A stretch of 54,905 nt of DNA. Origin: Pseudoramibacter alactolyticus ATCC 23263. Its GTDB lineage: Bacteria > Bacillota > Clostridia > Eubacteriales > Eubacteriaceae. Below are positions 24,972 through 33,755 of this stretch, piece after piece (the stretch's first letter is position 1; each line of letters opens with the position of its first letter). The stretch is from assembly GCF_000185505.1 (NCBI RefSeq), contig NZ_GL622359.1, forward strand, positions 252,152 to 307,056, given 5' to 3'. Under the pieces are notes generated by a model. That model made no database searches, was not told the origin of the DNA, and saw nothing but the letters and a program-made list of their open reading frames with translations. The position numbers and the translations under genes are program-made.

Positions 24972-27900
24972 ATGAAAAGATTTAAAAAGGTATTGATTGC
25001 CAATCGCGGTGAGATTGCGATTCGTATCATCCGCGCCTGCCATGAATTGGGCATTTCGACCATTGCGATTTACGCACAGGAAGATAAGATGTCGCTGTTC
25101 AGGACCAAAGCGGACGAAGCATACCGCATTACCTCGGCCGGCGGACCGGTGCAGGCTTATTTGGATATTGATAAAATCATTGCGCTTGCGCTTGAAAAAG
25201 GAGCGGATGCCATTCACCCGGGATATGGCTTCTTGTCGGAAAATCCGGCTTTTGCCAAAAGATGTGAAGAAGCGGGAATTGCTTTTATCGGGCCGACCCA
25301 CGCCATGATGGAACAGATGGGCGATAAAATTCAGTCCAAAATCATGGCGAAACAAGTGGACGTGCCGACGATCCCCGGCGTTGAAAAACCGATTGAAACG
25401 GACGAACAGGCCATCGAATTTGCCAAGGTCGCCGGCTATCCGATCATTTTGAAGGCGGCGGCCGGCGGCGGGGGCCGCGGTATGCGCATCGTTCGCGATG
25501 AAAAGCAGCTGCTCAAGGAATATCATTCTGCGGTTTCGGAAGCGACCAAGGCTTTCGGGGACGGCACCATTTTCATCGAAAAATATCTGGAAGAGCCCAA
25601 GCACGTGGAAGTGCAGGTGCTAGGCGACCAATACGGTCATGTGGTTCATCTGTTTGAAAGAGACTGCTCGATTCAGCGCCGTCACCAGAAGGTGATTGAG
25701 TTCACGCCCTCGCTGTTTTTATCCGAAGAAAAACGGCAGGAAATCTGTGCCGATGCGATCAGACTCGCCAAATCAGTGAATTATTGCTCGGCCGGGACCA
25801 TTGAATTTTTAATTGATAAACATGGCAATCACTATTTCATCGAAATGAATCCCCGCATCCAGGTAGAACACACGGTGACGGAATTGGTGACTGGCATCGA
25901 TATCGTACAGGCGCAGATCCAGATTGCCGAAGGCTATGCGCTGGATTCTGAGGAAATCGCCATTCCTTCCCAGAAAGCGATCGCCACCCGCGGCTACGCC
26001 ATTCAGTGTCGAGTCACTACTGAAAATCCGAAGATGCACTTTATGCCGGATACCGGCCAAATTGACGTGTACCGGACGGCCAGCGGCCCCGGCGTGCGCC
26101 TTGACGGCGGCAACGGGTTTACCGGCTCGGTGATCTCGCCCTATTATGATAGTCTGCTCGTGAAGTGCACGGCCTATGGCCGCAGCTTTGAAGATACCCG
26201 CCGCAAAGCGCTGCGCGCACTCAAAGAAACCATCATCGAAGGAGTCGAAACCAACAAGGATTTTTTGATCAACGTATTGGAGCATCCACTTTTTAAAGCC
26301 GGGAAATGCAATACGAAGTTCATTGACGAACATCCGGAACTCTTCAATATTAATGAACAGAACAGTCAAGCCTATAACACGATGCGTTATATCGGCGACA
26401 TCGTGGTGAACGAAACTTTTGGCGAAAAACCGGAGCTGCGTGAACCGGCATTGCCAGTCATTCCGGAGGAGGCGGAAATCGGAGCGCTGCGGGGGACCAA
26501 ACAGATCCTGGACGAAAAAGGACCCGACGGCCTGGTGAATTGGATCAAAGCGCAGGATCGTCTGCTGATCACCGATACGACACTGCGCGATGCCCACCAA
26601 TCGCTGGTGGCGACGCGGGTGCGCACCCACGATATGACCCGGGTGGCCAAGCAGACGGCTTGGCTCGAACGCGATCTGTTTTCTCTTGAAATGTGGGGCG
26701 GTGCGACCTTTGACGTGGCCTATAATTTTTTGAAAGAATCGCCCTGGCGCCGATTGGATGAATTGCGGGAGGCCATTCCGAATATCTGTTTTCAGATGCT
26801 CCTCCGCGGGGCCAACGCCGTGGGCTACAAAAATTATCCGGATAATGTGATTCGAGAATTCATCCGTCAATCGGCGGCTTCCGGCATCGATGTGTTTCGC
26901 ATTTTTGACTCCCTTAACTGGATGGAAGGGATGAAGGTTTCCATCGAAGAGGTGCTCAAAACCGGCAAGATTGCCGAGGTGGCCATGTGTTATACCGGGG
27001 ATATTCTTGATACAACCAGAACCAAATACAATCTGGATTATTATGTCAAGATGGCGCACGAAATCGAAAAGACCGGCGCGCATATCCTGGCGATTAAGGA
27101 CATGTCGGCACTGTGCAAACCGGCGGCGGCCAGAAAGCTCGTTTCGACGCTTAAGAGCGAGGTGAAGATGCCGATTCATTTCCATACCCACGATACGGCG
27201 GGCAACGGCGTGGCGGCGGAACTCATGGCAGCGCTGGGCGGCGCGGATATTGTGGATGCGGCGCTTTCCGGCATGAGCGGGCTCACGGCTCAGCCGAGCC
27301 TCAACTCATTGGTGGCAGCGCTGAAACATTCGCCCTACGACACACAGCTTGACGATCATGACTTGCAGAAACTTTCGGATTATTGGGTGGGCATGCGGCC
27401 GACTTACAGCAAATTCGAAAGCGGTCTTAAAAGCGGCAGTACAGAAATTTACGAAATGGAAATCCCCGGCGGCCAGTATTCTAATCTGAAGAGTCAGGTG
27501 GAAAGCTTCGGCCTGGGGCACAAGTTCGGCGACGTCAAAGAAATGTACAAAGTGGCCAATCAGTTGCTGGGCGATATCGTAAAGGTGACTCCGTCTTCCA
27601 AGGTTAACGGAGATCTGGCGATTTTTATGGTACAAAACGGTCTCGACGCCGATAACATTTATACGAAGGGCAAGGATCTGGCCTTCCCGGCTTCAGTGGT
27701 GGATTTCTTCAGGGGGATGATTGGTCAGCCGGCCGGCGGCTTTAATAAACGGCTGCAAAAAATCGTGCTCAAAGGGCAAAAGCCCATTACGGTGCGGCCG
27801 GGCGCCCTGCTGCCGGATGAAGATTTTGACGCGATTTGCAAAGAATTTAAGGATGAGTTTGGCAGAGATCTCACCGACCGCGAGGTGATGTCCGCGGCGC

Positions 27901-28409
27901 TGTATCCGAAGGTCTATAAGGATTATCTGAAATTCCGCAAAGAATACGGCGATCTCGAACGCATGGAAAGCCACGCATTCTTCTACGGCTTGCGCGAAGG
28001 CGAAATGACAGAAGTCGAGGTGGAAGACGGCAAGCGGCACATGATCACTCTGGTCAAAATCGGCGATCCCGATGAAGACGGCGAACGGACCGTCACCTTT
28101 GAAATTGACGGCTTCCGCCGGCAGATCAAAGTGGAAGACCGTTACTCGCTTTCGTCTCAGACTAAGAGCAAAATGCTCAAGGCCAATCCGAATAACAAAA
28201 AGGAAATCGGGTCCGGCATCCCGGGAACCGTTTTGAAGGTGCTCGTGAACGAAGGGGATGCGGTGAAGGAAAACCAGGCGCTTGCGGTAGTGGAAGCCAT
28301 GAAGATGGAAACGGAAATTGTCGCGACGGCGAACGGCACTGTCAGCGCCATTTATGTCTCTGAAGGACAGAAGGTGGAATCCGGCGAATTGATGATGACC
28401 TTGGCATAA
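24972..28409 (+). CDS. pyc: Pyruvate carboxylase
   Basis: Biotin enzyme that carboxylates pyruvate to oxaloacetate, 1145 residues, the full length of the single-chain form. Residues 1-450 are the biotin carboxylase (ANRGEIAIRIIRA, the glycine-rich AAAGGGGRGMRIV, and EMNPRIQVEHTVTE). Residues 530-800 are the carboxyltransferase barrel (LLITDTTLRDAHQSL). The PYC-specific domain comes next. The C-terminal biotinyl domain has its lysine in VEAMKMETEI near residue 1111. AAAGGAG precedes the ATG. It has its own promoter and terminator. It supplies oxaloacetate for biosynthesis or for a reductive branch. Confidence 0.97.
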   Translation: MKRFKKVLIANRGEIAIRIIRACHELGISTIAIYAQEDKMSLFRTKADEAYRITSAGGPVQAYLDIDKIIALALEKGADAIHPGYGFLSENPAFAKRCEEAGIAFIGPTHAMMEQMGDKIQSKIMAKQVDVPTIPGVEKPIETDEQAIEFAKVAGYPIILKAAAGGGGRGMRIVRDEKQLLKEYHSAVSEATKAFGDGTIFIEKYLEEPKHVEVQVLGDQYGHVVHLFERDCSIQRRHQKVIEFTPSLFLSEEKRQEICADAIRLAKSVNYCSAGTIEFLIDKHGNHYFIEMNPRIQVEHTVTELVTGIDIVQAQIQIAEGYALDSEEIAIPSQKAIATRGYAIQCRVTTENPKMHFMPDTGQIDVYRTASGPGVRLDGGNGFTGSVISPYYDSLLVKCTAYGRSFEDTRRKALRALKETIIEGVETNKDFLINVLEHPLFKAGKCNTKFIDEHPELFNINEQNSQAYNTMRYIGDIVVNETFGEKPELREPALPVIPEEAEIGALRGTKQILDEKGPDGLVNWIKAQDRLLITDTTLRDAHQSLVATRVRTHDMTRVAKQTAWLERDLFSLEMWGGATFDVAYNFLKESPWRRLDELREAIPNICFQMLLRGANAVGYKNYPDNVIREFIRQSAASGIDVFRIFDSLNWMEGMKVSIEEVLKTGKIAEVAMCYTGDILDTTRTKYNLDYYVKMAHEIEKTGAHILAIKDMSALCKPAAARKLVSTLKSEVKMPIHFHTHDTAGNGVAAELMAALGGADIVDAALSGMSGLTAQPSLNSLVAALKHSPYDTQLDDHDLQKLSDYWVGMRPTYSKFESGLKSGSTEIYEMEIPGGQYSNLKSQVESFGLGHKFGDVKEMYKVANQLLGDIVKVTPSSKVNGDLAIFMVQNGLDADNIYTKGKDLAFPASVVDFFRGMIGQPAGGFNKRLQKIVLKGQKPITVRPGALLPDEDFDAICKEFKDEFGRDLTDREVMSAALYPKVYKDYLKFRKEYGDLERMESHAFFYGLREGEMTEVEVEDGKRHMITLVKIGDPDEDGERTVTFEIDGFRRQIKVEDRYSLSSQTKSKMLKANPNNKKEIGSGIPGTVLKVLVNEGDAVKENQALAVVEAMKMETEIVATANGTVSAIYVSEGQKVESGELMMTLA

Positions 28410-28466
28410 ACAAAAATTGGATAGAAAAAATAGTGATGTGATCTCTTATTGAGATATGGTAATCTT

Positions 28467-28504
28467 CACCCCATTTGTTTTTAAAAACAAGTGGGGTGTT
28501 TTTT
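28467..28504 (+). terminator. Terminator of pyc
   Basis: CACCCCATTTGTTT pairs with AAACAAGTGGGGTG, followed by six T. The core genome ends here; an accessory island begins downstream. Confidence 0.9.
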
Positions 28505-28681
28505 AGCGGCAGAGAAACGATGTTAATATGTTCGATTGTCAAATCATCTAAAGGAATTAATCGATATTTGAAAACGAGATCACTATAAGGAGTGATTTAT
28601 TGTTGCATTACTTAGAGAATACAACGACATGCTGGAAAGATTGAGGGACCAACATAATTTGAAAAGAAAGGAAGAAAAGAC

Positions 28682-28878
28682 ATGAGCAATGGGAGAATAA
28701 AAACAGTTTTGGAGAAAAAAGAGGTGTTGGCTATCTCACGATGAATTATCATGATTTGGCAGCCTACTTGGAAAAAGGAGAAAAACCGACACAGAAAGTT
28801 GTCAGTTTGACAAGGGATTTTAAAGAGGGCGCCAGTGCTTTTATCGAAAAAAGAAAACCGCAGTTTAGAGGAGAATAA
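28682..28878 (+). pseudogene. Internally deleted enoyl-CoA hydratase remnant
   Basis: A reading frame opens at ATG 28682 after a GGAAGAAAAG site. It gives 20 residues that read like the start of an enoyl-CoA hydratase (TVLEKKEVLAI, where the family has an EKK-x-VAIITLNRP start), then stops at 28742. In another frame 28741-28878 gives 45 residues ending in the family's C-terminus (DFKEGASAFIEKRKPQFRGE). About 190 residues between the two are missing. I infer one gene with a large internal deletion. The C-terminal part is the firmer identification. Confidence 0.6.
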
Positions 28879-28880
28879 AT

Positions 28881-28937
28881 ATGGCAGAAGCGCGGATAAA
28901 GGAATTGTTAAAAACGGTCCAATACGCGCCCGGCTAA
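28881..28937 (+). other. Short frame after the hydratase remnant
   Basis: ATG 28881 follows GAGGAGAATAA and encodes 18 residues (MAEARIKELLKTVQYAPG) before a stop. It sits where the next gene of a beta-oxidation-like operon would start, so it may be a cut-off N-terminus. I do not recognise the product. The bases 28505-28681 hold only short open stretches, and 28981-29137 hold no gene. Confidence 0.3.
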
Positions 28938-28980
28938 AAAAGTGATCCGAATTTCGCCATCCATTACGGGTAGCTTTTTT
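28936..28980 (+). terminator. Possible terminator before the dehydrogenase island
   Basis: AAAAAAG (28936-28942) can pair with CTTTTTT (28974-28980), with partial extension through GATCCG and CGGGT. Confidence 0.45.
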
Positions 28981-29137
28981 AATGATGGAACAGTGAGACG
29001 ACATCAAAAAGAAATACTTCAAAAGAATGAGAACGAATGAAGATGAGGAGGTCACTCTATCGCGGGATGTCAACGTTACAATATCCTGATATGATCATGA
29101 TGTCAAATCAATTCAAATTTAAAGGGGGGAGGAAACC

Positions 29138-29929
29138 ATGGTACAAATTGATTTAAAAGACCGCGTTGCTTTGGTGACAGGAGCAGCGGCGGGCTTGGGA
29201 AAAAAGACCGCTTGTCTGTTAGCGGATTGCGGCGCCAATATTGTGATTGGCGACATGGATGCACTTGGTGGCAAGGAAACGGCCAAAGAAATCGAAAAAG
29301 ATTTAGGGGTCCAAGCTTACGCAGTGACCTGCGACGTGACGGATTACGATCAGGTAAAAGCCATGTTTGATCTGGCGAAGGAAAAGTTTGACCGCATCGA
29401 TATGGTTGTTAACGCTGCCGGTATTTGTGTCTATCAGATGCTTCATGAAGCTGATCAACGGGCTGTCAAAAAAATGATTGATATCAATGTTAACGGGACG
29501 GACAATGTTGACAGATTGGCATTGACCTATATGAAAGATCAGCACCAGGGACGGGTTGTTAATTTTGCATCTGTCGCGGGCAGAGGCGGCAGCATTTTGG
29601 TACCGCATTATGCCATGACCAAGAGTGCCATTATTAATTTGACGCAAAGTTATGCACAGTTAGGGGCAAAATATGGGCTTCAATACAATAGTATTTGTCC
29701 GGGTATTATTAAAACGGAAATTTGGATGAAATATTTAAGACAGATTATTCCTGGAGATGCATCGAAACAGGATGTATTTTTCAATCAGTTCTGTGAAGAT
29801 CATATTCCACTGGCAAGACCTCAGGAAACGGAAGATATTGCCAATGGTGTTTTGTTCTTGGTTTCTGATTTGGCTAAAAACATTACAGGTCAGGCCCTTA
29901 ATGTTTGCGGCGGCATGCACATGGATTAA
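29138..29929 (+). CDS. Short-chain dehydrogenase/reductase
   Basis: Classical SDR of 263 residues. The nucleotide-binding TGAAAGLGKK near residue 14, NAAG near 92 and the catalytic tyrosine and lysine in YAMTK near 160 are all present. It may oxidise an alcohol such as 2,3-butanediol, or reduce a keto compound. The setting, beside E1-E2 genes and an alcohol dehydrogenase, supports acetoin or diol metabolism but does not prove it. AAAGGGGGGAGG precedes the ATG. It is the first intact gene of the island. Confidence 0.88.
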   Translation: MVQIDLKDRVALVTGAAAGLGKKTACLLADCGANIVIGDMDALGGKETAKEIEKDLGVQAYAVTCDVTDYDQVKAMFDLAKEKFDRIDMVVNAAGICVYQMLHEADQRAVKKMIDINVNGTDNVDRLALTYMKDQHQGRVVNFASVAGRGGSILVPHYAMTKSAIINLTQSYAQLGAKYGLQYNSICPGIIKTEIWMKYLRQIIPGDASKQDVFFNQFCEDHIPLARPQETEDIANGVLFLVSDLAKNITGQALNVCGGMHMD

Positions 29930-29953
29930 AGAGGACAGAAGGGAAGGTAAAAA

Positions 29954-30190
29954 ATGAAATATGAAATTAATATGCCGAAGTTTGGCGCAACGATGGAAGA
30001 CGGTGAAATCGTGGAATGGTATGTGAAGGTCGGGGATGCTGTTAAAAAGGGGGATAAGCTTTGCAGTATTATGACAGAAAAATTGACAAATGATCTTGAA
30101 GCGATGCACACGGGAACGGTTGCTGAGATTATTACACAAGTTGGAGAAAAAGCGAATTGCGGGGATATCATCGGCTATATTGAAGAATAA
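29954..30190 (+). CDS. Stand-alone lipoyl-domain protein
   Basis: A 78-residue protein that is a single lipoyl domain and nothing else. The MPKFGATMEDGEIVEWYVKV start and a hairpin lysine, Lys43 in SIMTEKLTND, match the lipoyl domains of 2-oxoacid dehydrogenase E2 chains. Normally this domain is fused to the E2 core. Here it ends at its own stop, and the E2 core begins 14 bases later in another frame with its own start codon. GAAGGTAAAAA precedes the ATG. The lipoate-protein ligase at 37284 could charge it. Confidence 0.88.
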   Translation: MKYEINMPKFGATMEDGEIVEWYVKVGDAVKKGDKLCSIMTEKLTNDLEAMHTGTVAEIITQVGEKANCGDIIGYIEE

Positions 30191-30204
30191 AAAACGGTGA
30201 AAAA

Positions 30205-30927
30205 ATGGAAGTAGGAGAAACGACAAAAGATGGCAAAACCATCAGCAAAATTGAAAAGGTTGTAGGGATTCGCAAAGCGACGTTTGAAGGGCTCCAGGAA
30301 AGCTTTCGACGTTCACCCCAGGTTTCTGGCTTTGTTCATGTGGATGTGGACGGTGTTGTTAAATTGCGTAAAAAGCTGAAAACAGCAGGATATAAAGTCA
30401 GCGTTACCGATATTTTCATCAAGTTAGTCGCAATGGCCATTCAGAAACATCTGGAAGTGAATTGCTCTCGTGTAGAAAATGAGATTCATTATTATTCGTC
30501 GATCAATATCGGTGTGGCTGTCGGGACACCGGCAGGGATGCTCATTGTACCGGTCATCAAAAATTGCGAAAGCAAGTCATTGTTTGATATTTCAGCAGAG
30601 ATGAAAGATATCCAAAACAAAATAAAAAGCAATCAATTGACCATGGACATGATGCAAGGCGGCACGTTTACGTTGAGCAGTATTGGCATGTTTGATGTGG
30701 ACAATTCAGACGCGATCTTAAATATTCCCCAATCTGCAATCGTTGTGGTTGGCCGTATTAAAGATGAACCAGTCGTACTCGAAAATAAAACGATCGGTAT
30801 TCGGCCAAAAGCTTATTTATCGGTCACCTTTGATCATGGAACCATTAATGGCGCACCGGGATCGAAATTTATGAAGGCATTTTCTCATATGGCCGAAAAA
30901 GCCGATGAAATTATTGAATGGGAATGA
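30205..30927 (+). CDS. 2-oxoacid dehydrogenase E2 catalytic core, without lipoyl or E3-binding domain
   Basis: Acyltransferase core of 240 residues. The family's stretches are visible: SPQVSGFVHVDVDGVVKLRK, NIGVAVGTPAGMLIVPVIKN and TFTLSSIGMFDVD. The catalytic segment, usually DHRxxDG, reads DHGTING. His211 is kept, while Asp is replaced by Asn215 and Arg by Gly. There is no peripheral subunit-binding domain, so E3 docking must work differently or be lost. GGTGA lies about 5 bases before the ATG. It stands between the lipoyl protein and E1 alpha. Confidence 0.86.
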   Translation: MEVGETTKDGKTISKIEKVVGIRKATFEGLQESFRRSPQVSGFVHVDVDGVVKLRKKLKTAGYKVSVTDIFIKLVAMAIQKHLEVNCSRVENEIHYYSSINIGVAVGTPAGMLIVPVIKNCESKSLFDISAEMKDIQNKIKSNQLTMDMMQGGTFTLSSIGMFDVDNSDAILNIPQSAIVVVGRIKDEPVVLENKTIGIRPKAYLSVTFDHGTINGAPGSKFMKAFSHMAEKADEIIEWE

Positions 30928-30943
30928 AAAGAGAGGTTATTTC

Positions 30944-31909
30944 ATGAAATATTCAAAAGAGTATTACTTGGATTCTTACGAAAAGCTGACGTTTGCCAGA
31001 CAGTATGAAATGAAAGTGCCGGAATTGTTGGCAACGGGCAAATTGCCAGGGTTTTATCACTTGGCGGTTGGGCAGGAAGCAATTCAGATGGCCATTTATT
31101 TGGAAAAGGAAGCGGGGGATTGGCTCAGTCCGCATCCCAGATGTCACCCACTATATGCATTGACCTGCGGAATTAATGATTTTACAACAGAAATGATTGG
31201 CCGAAAAAGTTCGCTTTGCGAGGGTGTTGCAAGTTATGTGCATATTTTTTCGCCAGAAAATCACATTTGCCCGTCCAACGGGCTGATGGGTGAAAATCAA
31301 GCCATTGGCGCTGGTTTTGGTCTGGCGATGACAGAATTTGATGATACAGACGGTTGTTTGATTTTGGGTATTGGTGACGGGACCTTGGAAGAAGGCGCCG
31401 TGAACGAAGTCATGAATGTGATTGCGTCGAGAAATTTAAAAGTTTGCATGATCATTGAAAACAACGACATCACCATTTCAACCAGAAAACATGACGTAAG
31501 CCGATTGAAAGACCCGGGAGAAAGGGCTTATGGCTTCGGTCTTCCGGTTGTATTTGGCGATGGCAATGATATTTTTGAAGCGAGAGAACTCATCCGTATC
31601 GGGCTTGAAAAAGCGCGAAGAGGCGAGCCGAATGTTATTTCGTTAAAGACTTATCGTTTGCGGGGGCATTTCGAAGGCGATCCGACGGTTTATCGTAATC
31701 CGAAAGAAACGGAAGAAGCGATGAAACACGAACCGGTGAAGCGTTGCCGGGAATATATAATGAACCTCGGCATCGCGACGGAAAAAGAATTAAATCAAAT
31801 TGACGCCGAACAACAGGCCATTGTTGATGCGGCTTTTGCTCAGGCCGTTAAAGCCGATCTTCCGACACCAGAAGATGTGATCGGGCCGGAATTGGTCTTC
31901 GCAGATTAA
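30944..31909 (+). CDS. Thiamine-diphosphate-dependent dehydrogenase E1 alpha subunit
   Basis: E1 alpha of the acetoin/pyruvate dehydrogenase type, 321 residues. The GDGTLEEG segment (144-151) with ENN (172-174) is the ThDP-Mg binding motif. GKLPGFYHLAVGQEAI is the family's opening segment. The usual STHRGHGH loop reads SPHPRCHP, and the GGSMH segment reads VASYVH, so the active-site entrance differs from standard AcoA. ATG 30944 is preferred, after GAGAGGT. The in-frame codons before it lie inside the E2 end. The substrate is probably a 2-keto compound such as acetoin; this is not settled. Confidence 0.85.
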   Translation: MKYSKEYYLDSYEKLTFARQYEMKVPELLATGKLPGFYHLAVGQEAIQMAIYLEKEAGDWLSPHPRCHPLYALTCGINDFTTEMIGRKSSLCEGVASYVHIFSPENHICPSNGLMGENQAIGAGFGLAMTEFDDTDGCLILGIGDGTLEEGAVNEVMNVIASRNLKVCMIIENNDITISTRKHDVSRLKDPGERAYGFGLPVVFGDGNDIFEARELIRIGLEKARRGEPNVISLKTYRLRGHFEGDPTVYRNPKETEEAMKHEPVKRCREYIMNLGIATEKELNQIDAEQQAIVDAAFAQAVKADLPTPEDVIGPELVFAD

Positions 31910-31939
31910 TCATGAAAATAATGAAAGGGGATGAATAAA

Positions 31940-32911
31940 ATGGCTGAAATGACAATGATTCAGGCGTTGAATACAGCTCTCAGAGAAGAAATGGAGCGTG
32001 ATGAGAATGTATTTATAATCGGCGAAGATTTAAGAGAAATGGGCAGTACCTTTGGTGTGACAACAGGTCTTTATCAAACGTGGCCGGATAGAGTAATCAA
32101 TACCCCATTGGCTGAAGCCGGTACTGCCAATATGAGCGTTGGCGCGGCTTTATACGGAAAGCGGCCGGTTTTTGAAATTATGTTCGCAGATTTTTCAACC
32201 CTCATTTATGATGCGATTGTCAATCAAGCATCCAAAATGCGATACATGTCGCATGGAAAAGTCACTTGTCCCATTGTCTTCCGTGGCCCGCAAGGGGCAG
32301 GCGGCGGCATCGGTGCGCATCATAGTCAAACGGTTGACAGTTGGTTTATGAATGTCCCAGGTCTAAAAATGGTGACGCCATCGACACCTCAGGATGCTTA
32401 TGGATTATTGAAAGCATCGATTAGAGATAATAATCCGGTTTTGTTCTGGGAACACAAAGCACTTTACAGAGTTCCCGGAGAAGTGATGACTGGCGACGAT
32501 CAAATCGTCCAAATTGGGCAGGCTAAGACGGTTAAAGAAGGGAGCGATATCACCATTGTTGCCAACCAGCTGATGTTGATGTCAATCCTTAAGACTTTAC
32601 CGGAAATTGAAAAGGAAAGCATCAGTGTGGAATTGATTGACCCCCGGACCATTAAACCATTTGATTATAAAGCCGTAGAAACTTCTGTGAAGAAAACGGG
32701 AAGATTGCTGCTGGTGTCAGAAGGTTGTCGAGAAGGGAATTGGACCGCAGAAATTGCATCTAATATTTCGGAAAGTTGTTTCAAATCGCTGAAAAGCCCG
32801 GTGAGAAGACTTGGCGCAGTGGATTCCCCCATTCCATATGCAAAAGCAGAATTATTCATGATTCCAAGCATGGAAAGTGTCATCAAGACCGTCGGAGAAA
32901 TGATGCAATAA
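31940..32911 (+). CDS. Thiamine-diphosphate-dependent dehydrogenase E1 beta subunit
   Basis: Transketolase-type E1 beta of 323 residues. The MTMIQALNTALREEM start, the GEDLREMGSTFGVT segment, the substrate-side stretch NTPLAEAGTANMSVGAALYG and the transketolase C-terminal domain are present. The GAHHSQ motif near residue 125 fits the catalytic histidine region. AAAGGGG favours ATG 31940 over the ATG nine bases earlier. It completes E1 with the preceding gene and is followed by a terminator hairpin. Confidence 0.9.
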   Translation: MAEMTMIQALNTALREEMERDENVFIIGEDLREMGSTFGVTTGLYQTWPDRVINTPLAEAGTANMSVGAALYGKRPVFEIMFADFSTLIYDAIVNQASKMRYMSHGKVTCPIVFRGPQGAGGGIGAHHSQTVDSWFMNVPGLKMVTPSTPQDAYGLLKASIRDNNPVLFWEHKALYRVPGEVMTGDDQIVQIGQAKTVKEGSDITIVANQLMLMSILKTLPEIEKESISVELIDPRTIKPFDYKAVETSVKKTGRLLLVSEGCREGNWTAEIASNISESCFKSLKSPVRRLGAVDSPIPYAKAELFMIPSMESVIKTVGEMMQ

Positions 32912-32921
32912 AGCTATCTAA

Positions 32922-32957
32922 AACAATGATACCGGCACAATGCCGGCATCATTGTTC
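32922..32957. terminator. Bidirectional terminator between E1 beta and the LuxR gene
   Basis: AACAATGATACCGGCA pairs with TGCCGGCATCATTGTT around a three-base loop. It can end the plus-strand operon and the convergent luxR-like transcript. Confidence 0.8.
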
Positions 32958-32972
32958 TATTTCATGGGATTT

Positions 32973-33569
32973 TTAGAACTGCACTTTGCTTTCTTCGGAC
33001 AATAGGCGCATGAGCGAGACGCGGTTGGGGACATTGAGCTTTTCATAAATGTGTTGAATGTGGGTTTTAACCGTGTTGAGACTGATAAAGGTTTTCTCAG
33101 CAATGGCCGTGTTTGTTAATCCCTGTGAAATGAGCACGGCGATTTCCCATTCTCGATCAGTTAATTTCTGTTTGATGTTTGAATAATCCAGGCGATCTTC
33201 GCTGGTTACATGGGAAGAACGGAAAATGAATAGCGTGTAGTTCAAAATAACTTTATCGAAGTTTTCATCCCTTGATACAAAAGGACTGGTCCAGAATTCA
33301 TAGAGTTGATTGTTTGCAGGGACAATAATATGATCATTATTGCTCAAAAGCTGTTTCCGGAATTGATTAATGACATAATTTTCGATAAACAGATCGGCTT
33401 TTTCTGATTCGGAAAGTACTGCATTGACATTGCGAAAAAGGGTGCGGTAAAGATCACGGCAGTATCGGTGAGCGCAGTGATTGGATTTTACAATCGTTTG
33501 TTTGCTGTCCATGATTAAAACGCCAAAAGTGGCATCGCGAAAACAGGAATCAAAGAGCTTTTCGGCCAA
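32973..33569 (-). CDS. LuxR-family regulator, probably 5'-truncated
   Basis: A 198-codon frame. The last 65 residues are a LuxR/FixJ helix-turn-helix (KLTDREWEIAVLISQGLTNT, then FISLNTVKTHIQHIYEKL). Residues 1-120 look like a PAS-type sensor part (FGVLIMDSKQTIVKSNHCAHRY). No ATG or ribosome binding site is seen at the 5' end. The frame can only begin at TTG 33569, a TAA lies just upstream, and the plus strand there is the cut end of an alcohol dehydrogenase gene. I infer a deletion that removed the start and promoter. It may still be expressed from the ATG at residue 21. Confidence 0.72.
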   Translation of the reverse strand: MAEKLFDSCFRDATFGVLIMDSKQTIVKSNHCAHRYCRDLYRTLFRNVNAVLSESEKADLFIENYVINQFRKQLLSNNDHIIVPANNQLYEFWTSPFVSRDENFDKVILNYTLFIFRSSHVTSEDRLDYSNIKQKLTDREWEIAVLISQGLTNTAIAEKTFISLNTVKTHIQHIYEKLNVPNRVSLMRLLSEESKVQF

Positions 33570-33730
33570 AGGATTTTACCGAAGCAATTTGCGCGATTAC
33601 CGCATTTCCGAATGATTTTATGCCACATATTACAAATGTCATCGCGATGGAAGATGTTCAGTCCAAGGTAAAAGAAATGATTTTAGGAAAGACCAGCGAT
33701 ATCAAGGTGATGATTGATCCTCAGCGATAA
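33563..33730 (+). pseudogene. 3' remnant of a zinc alcohol dehydrogenase (butanediol dehydrogenase type)
   Basis: From 33563 the plus strand encodes 55 residues without a start codon, ending at TAA 33728. The sequence (DFTEAICAITA, HITNVIAMEDVQSKVKEMIL, DIKVMIDP) is the C-terminal end of a medium-chain zinc alcohol dehydrogenase of the 2,3-butanediol dehydrogenase type. Its first codons abut the first codons of the minus-strand LuxR gene. The two were evidently divergent neighbours, and the shared 5' region has been deleted. It precedes the CoA-transferase gene. Confidence 0.75.
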
Positions 33731-33755
33731 TATCGGGTGAGAAAGGGCTAAAAAA

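Noticed and set aside
25809..27191. 460-codon minus-strand frame opposite pyruvate carboxylase
   Set aside because: Shadow of a strongly coding gene on the plus strand, without its own ribosome binding site.
28612..29073. 153-codon minus-strand frame between pyc and the SDR gene
   Set aside because: It is antisense to the hydratase remnant and ends up Phe/Ser/Leu-rich from AT-rich DNA, with no start signal or family resemblance.
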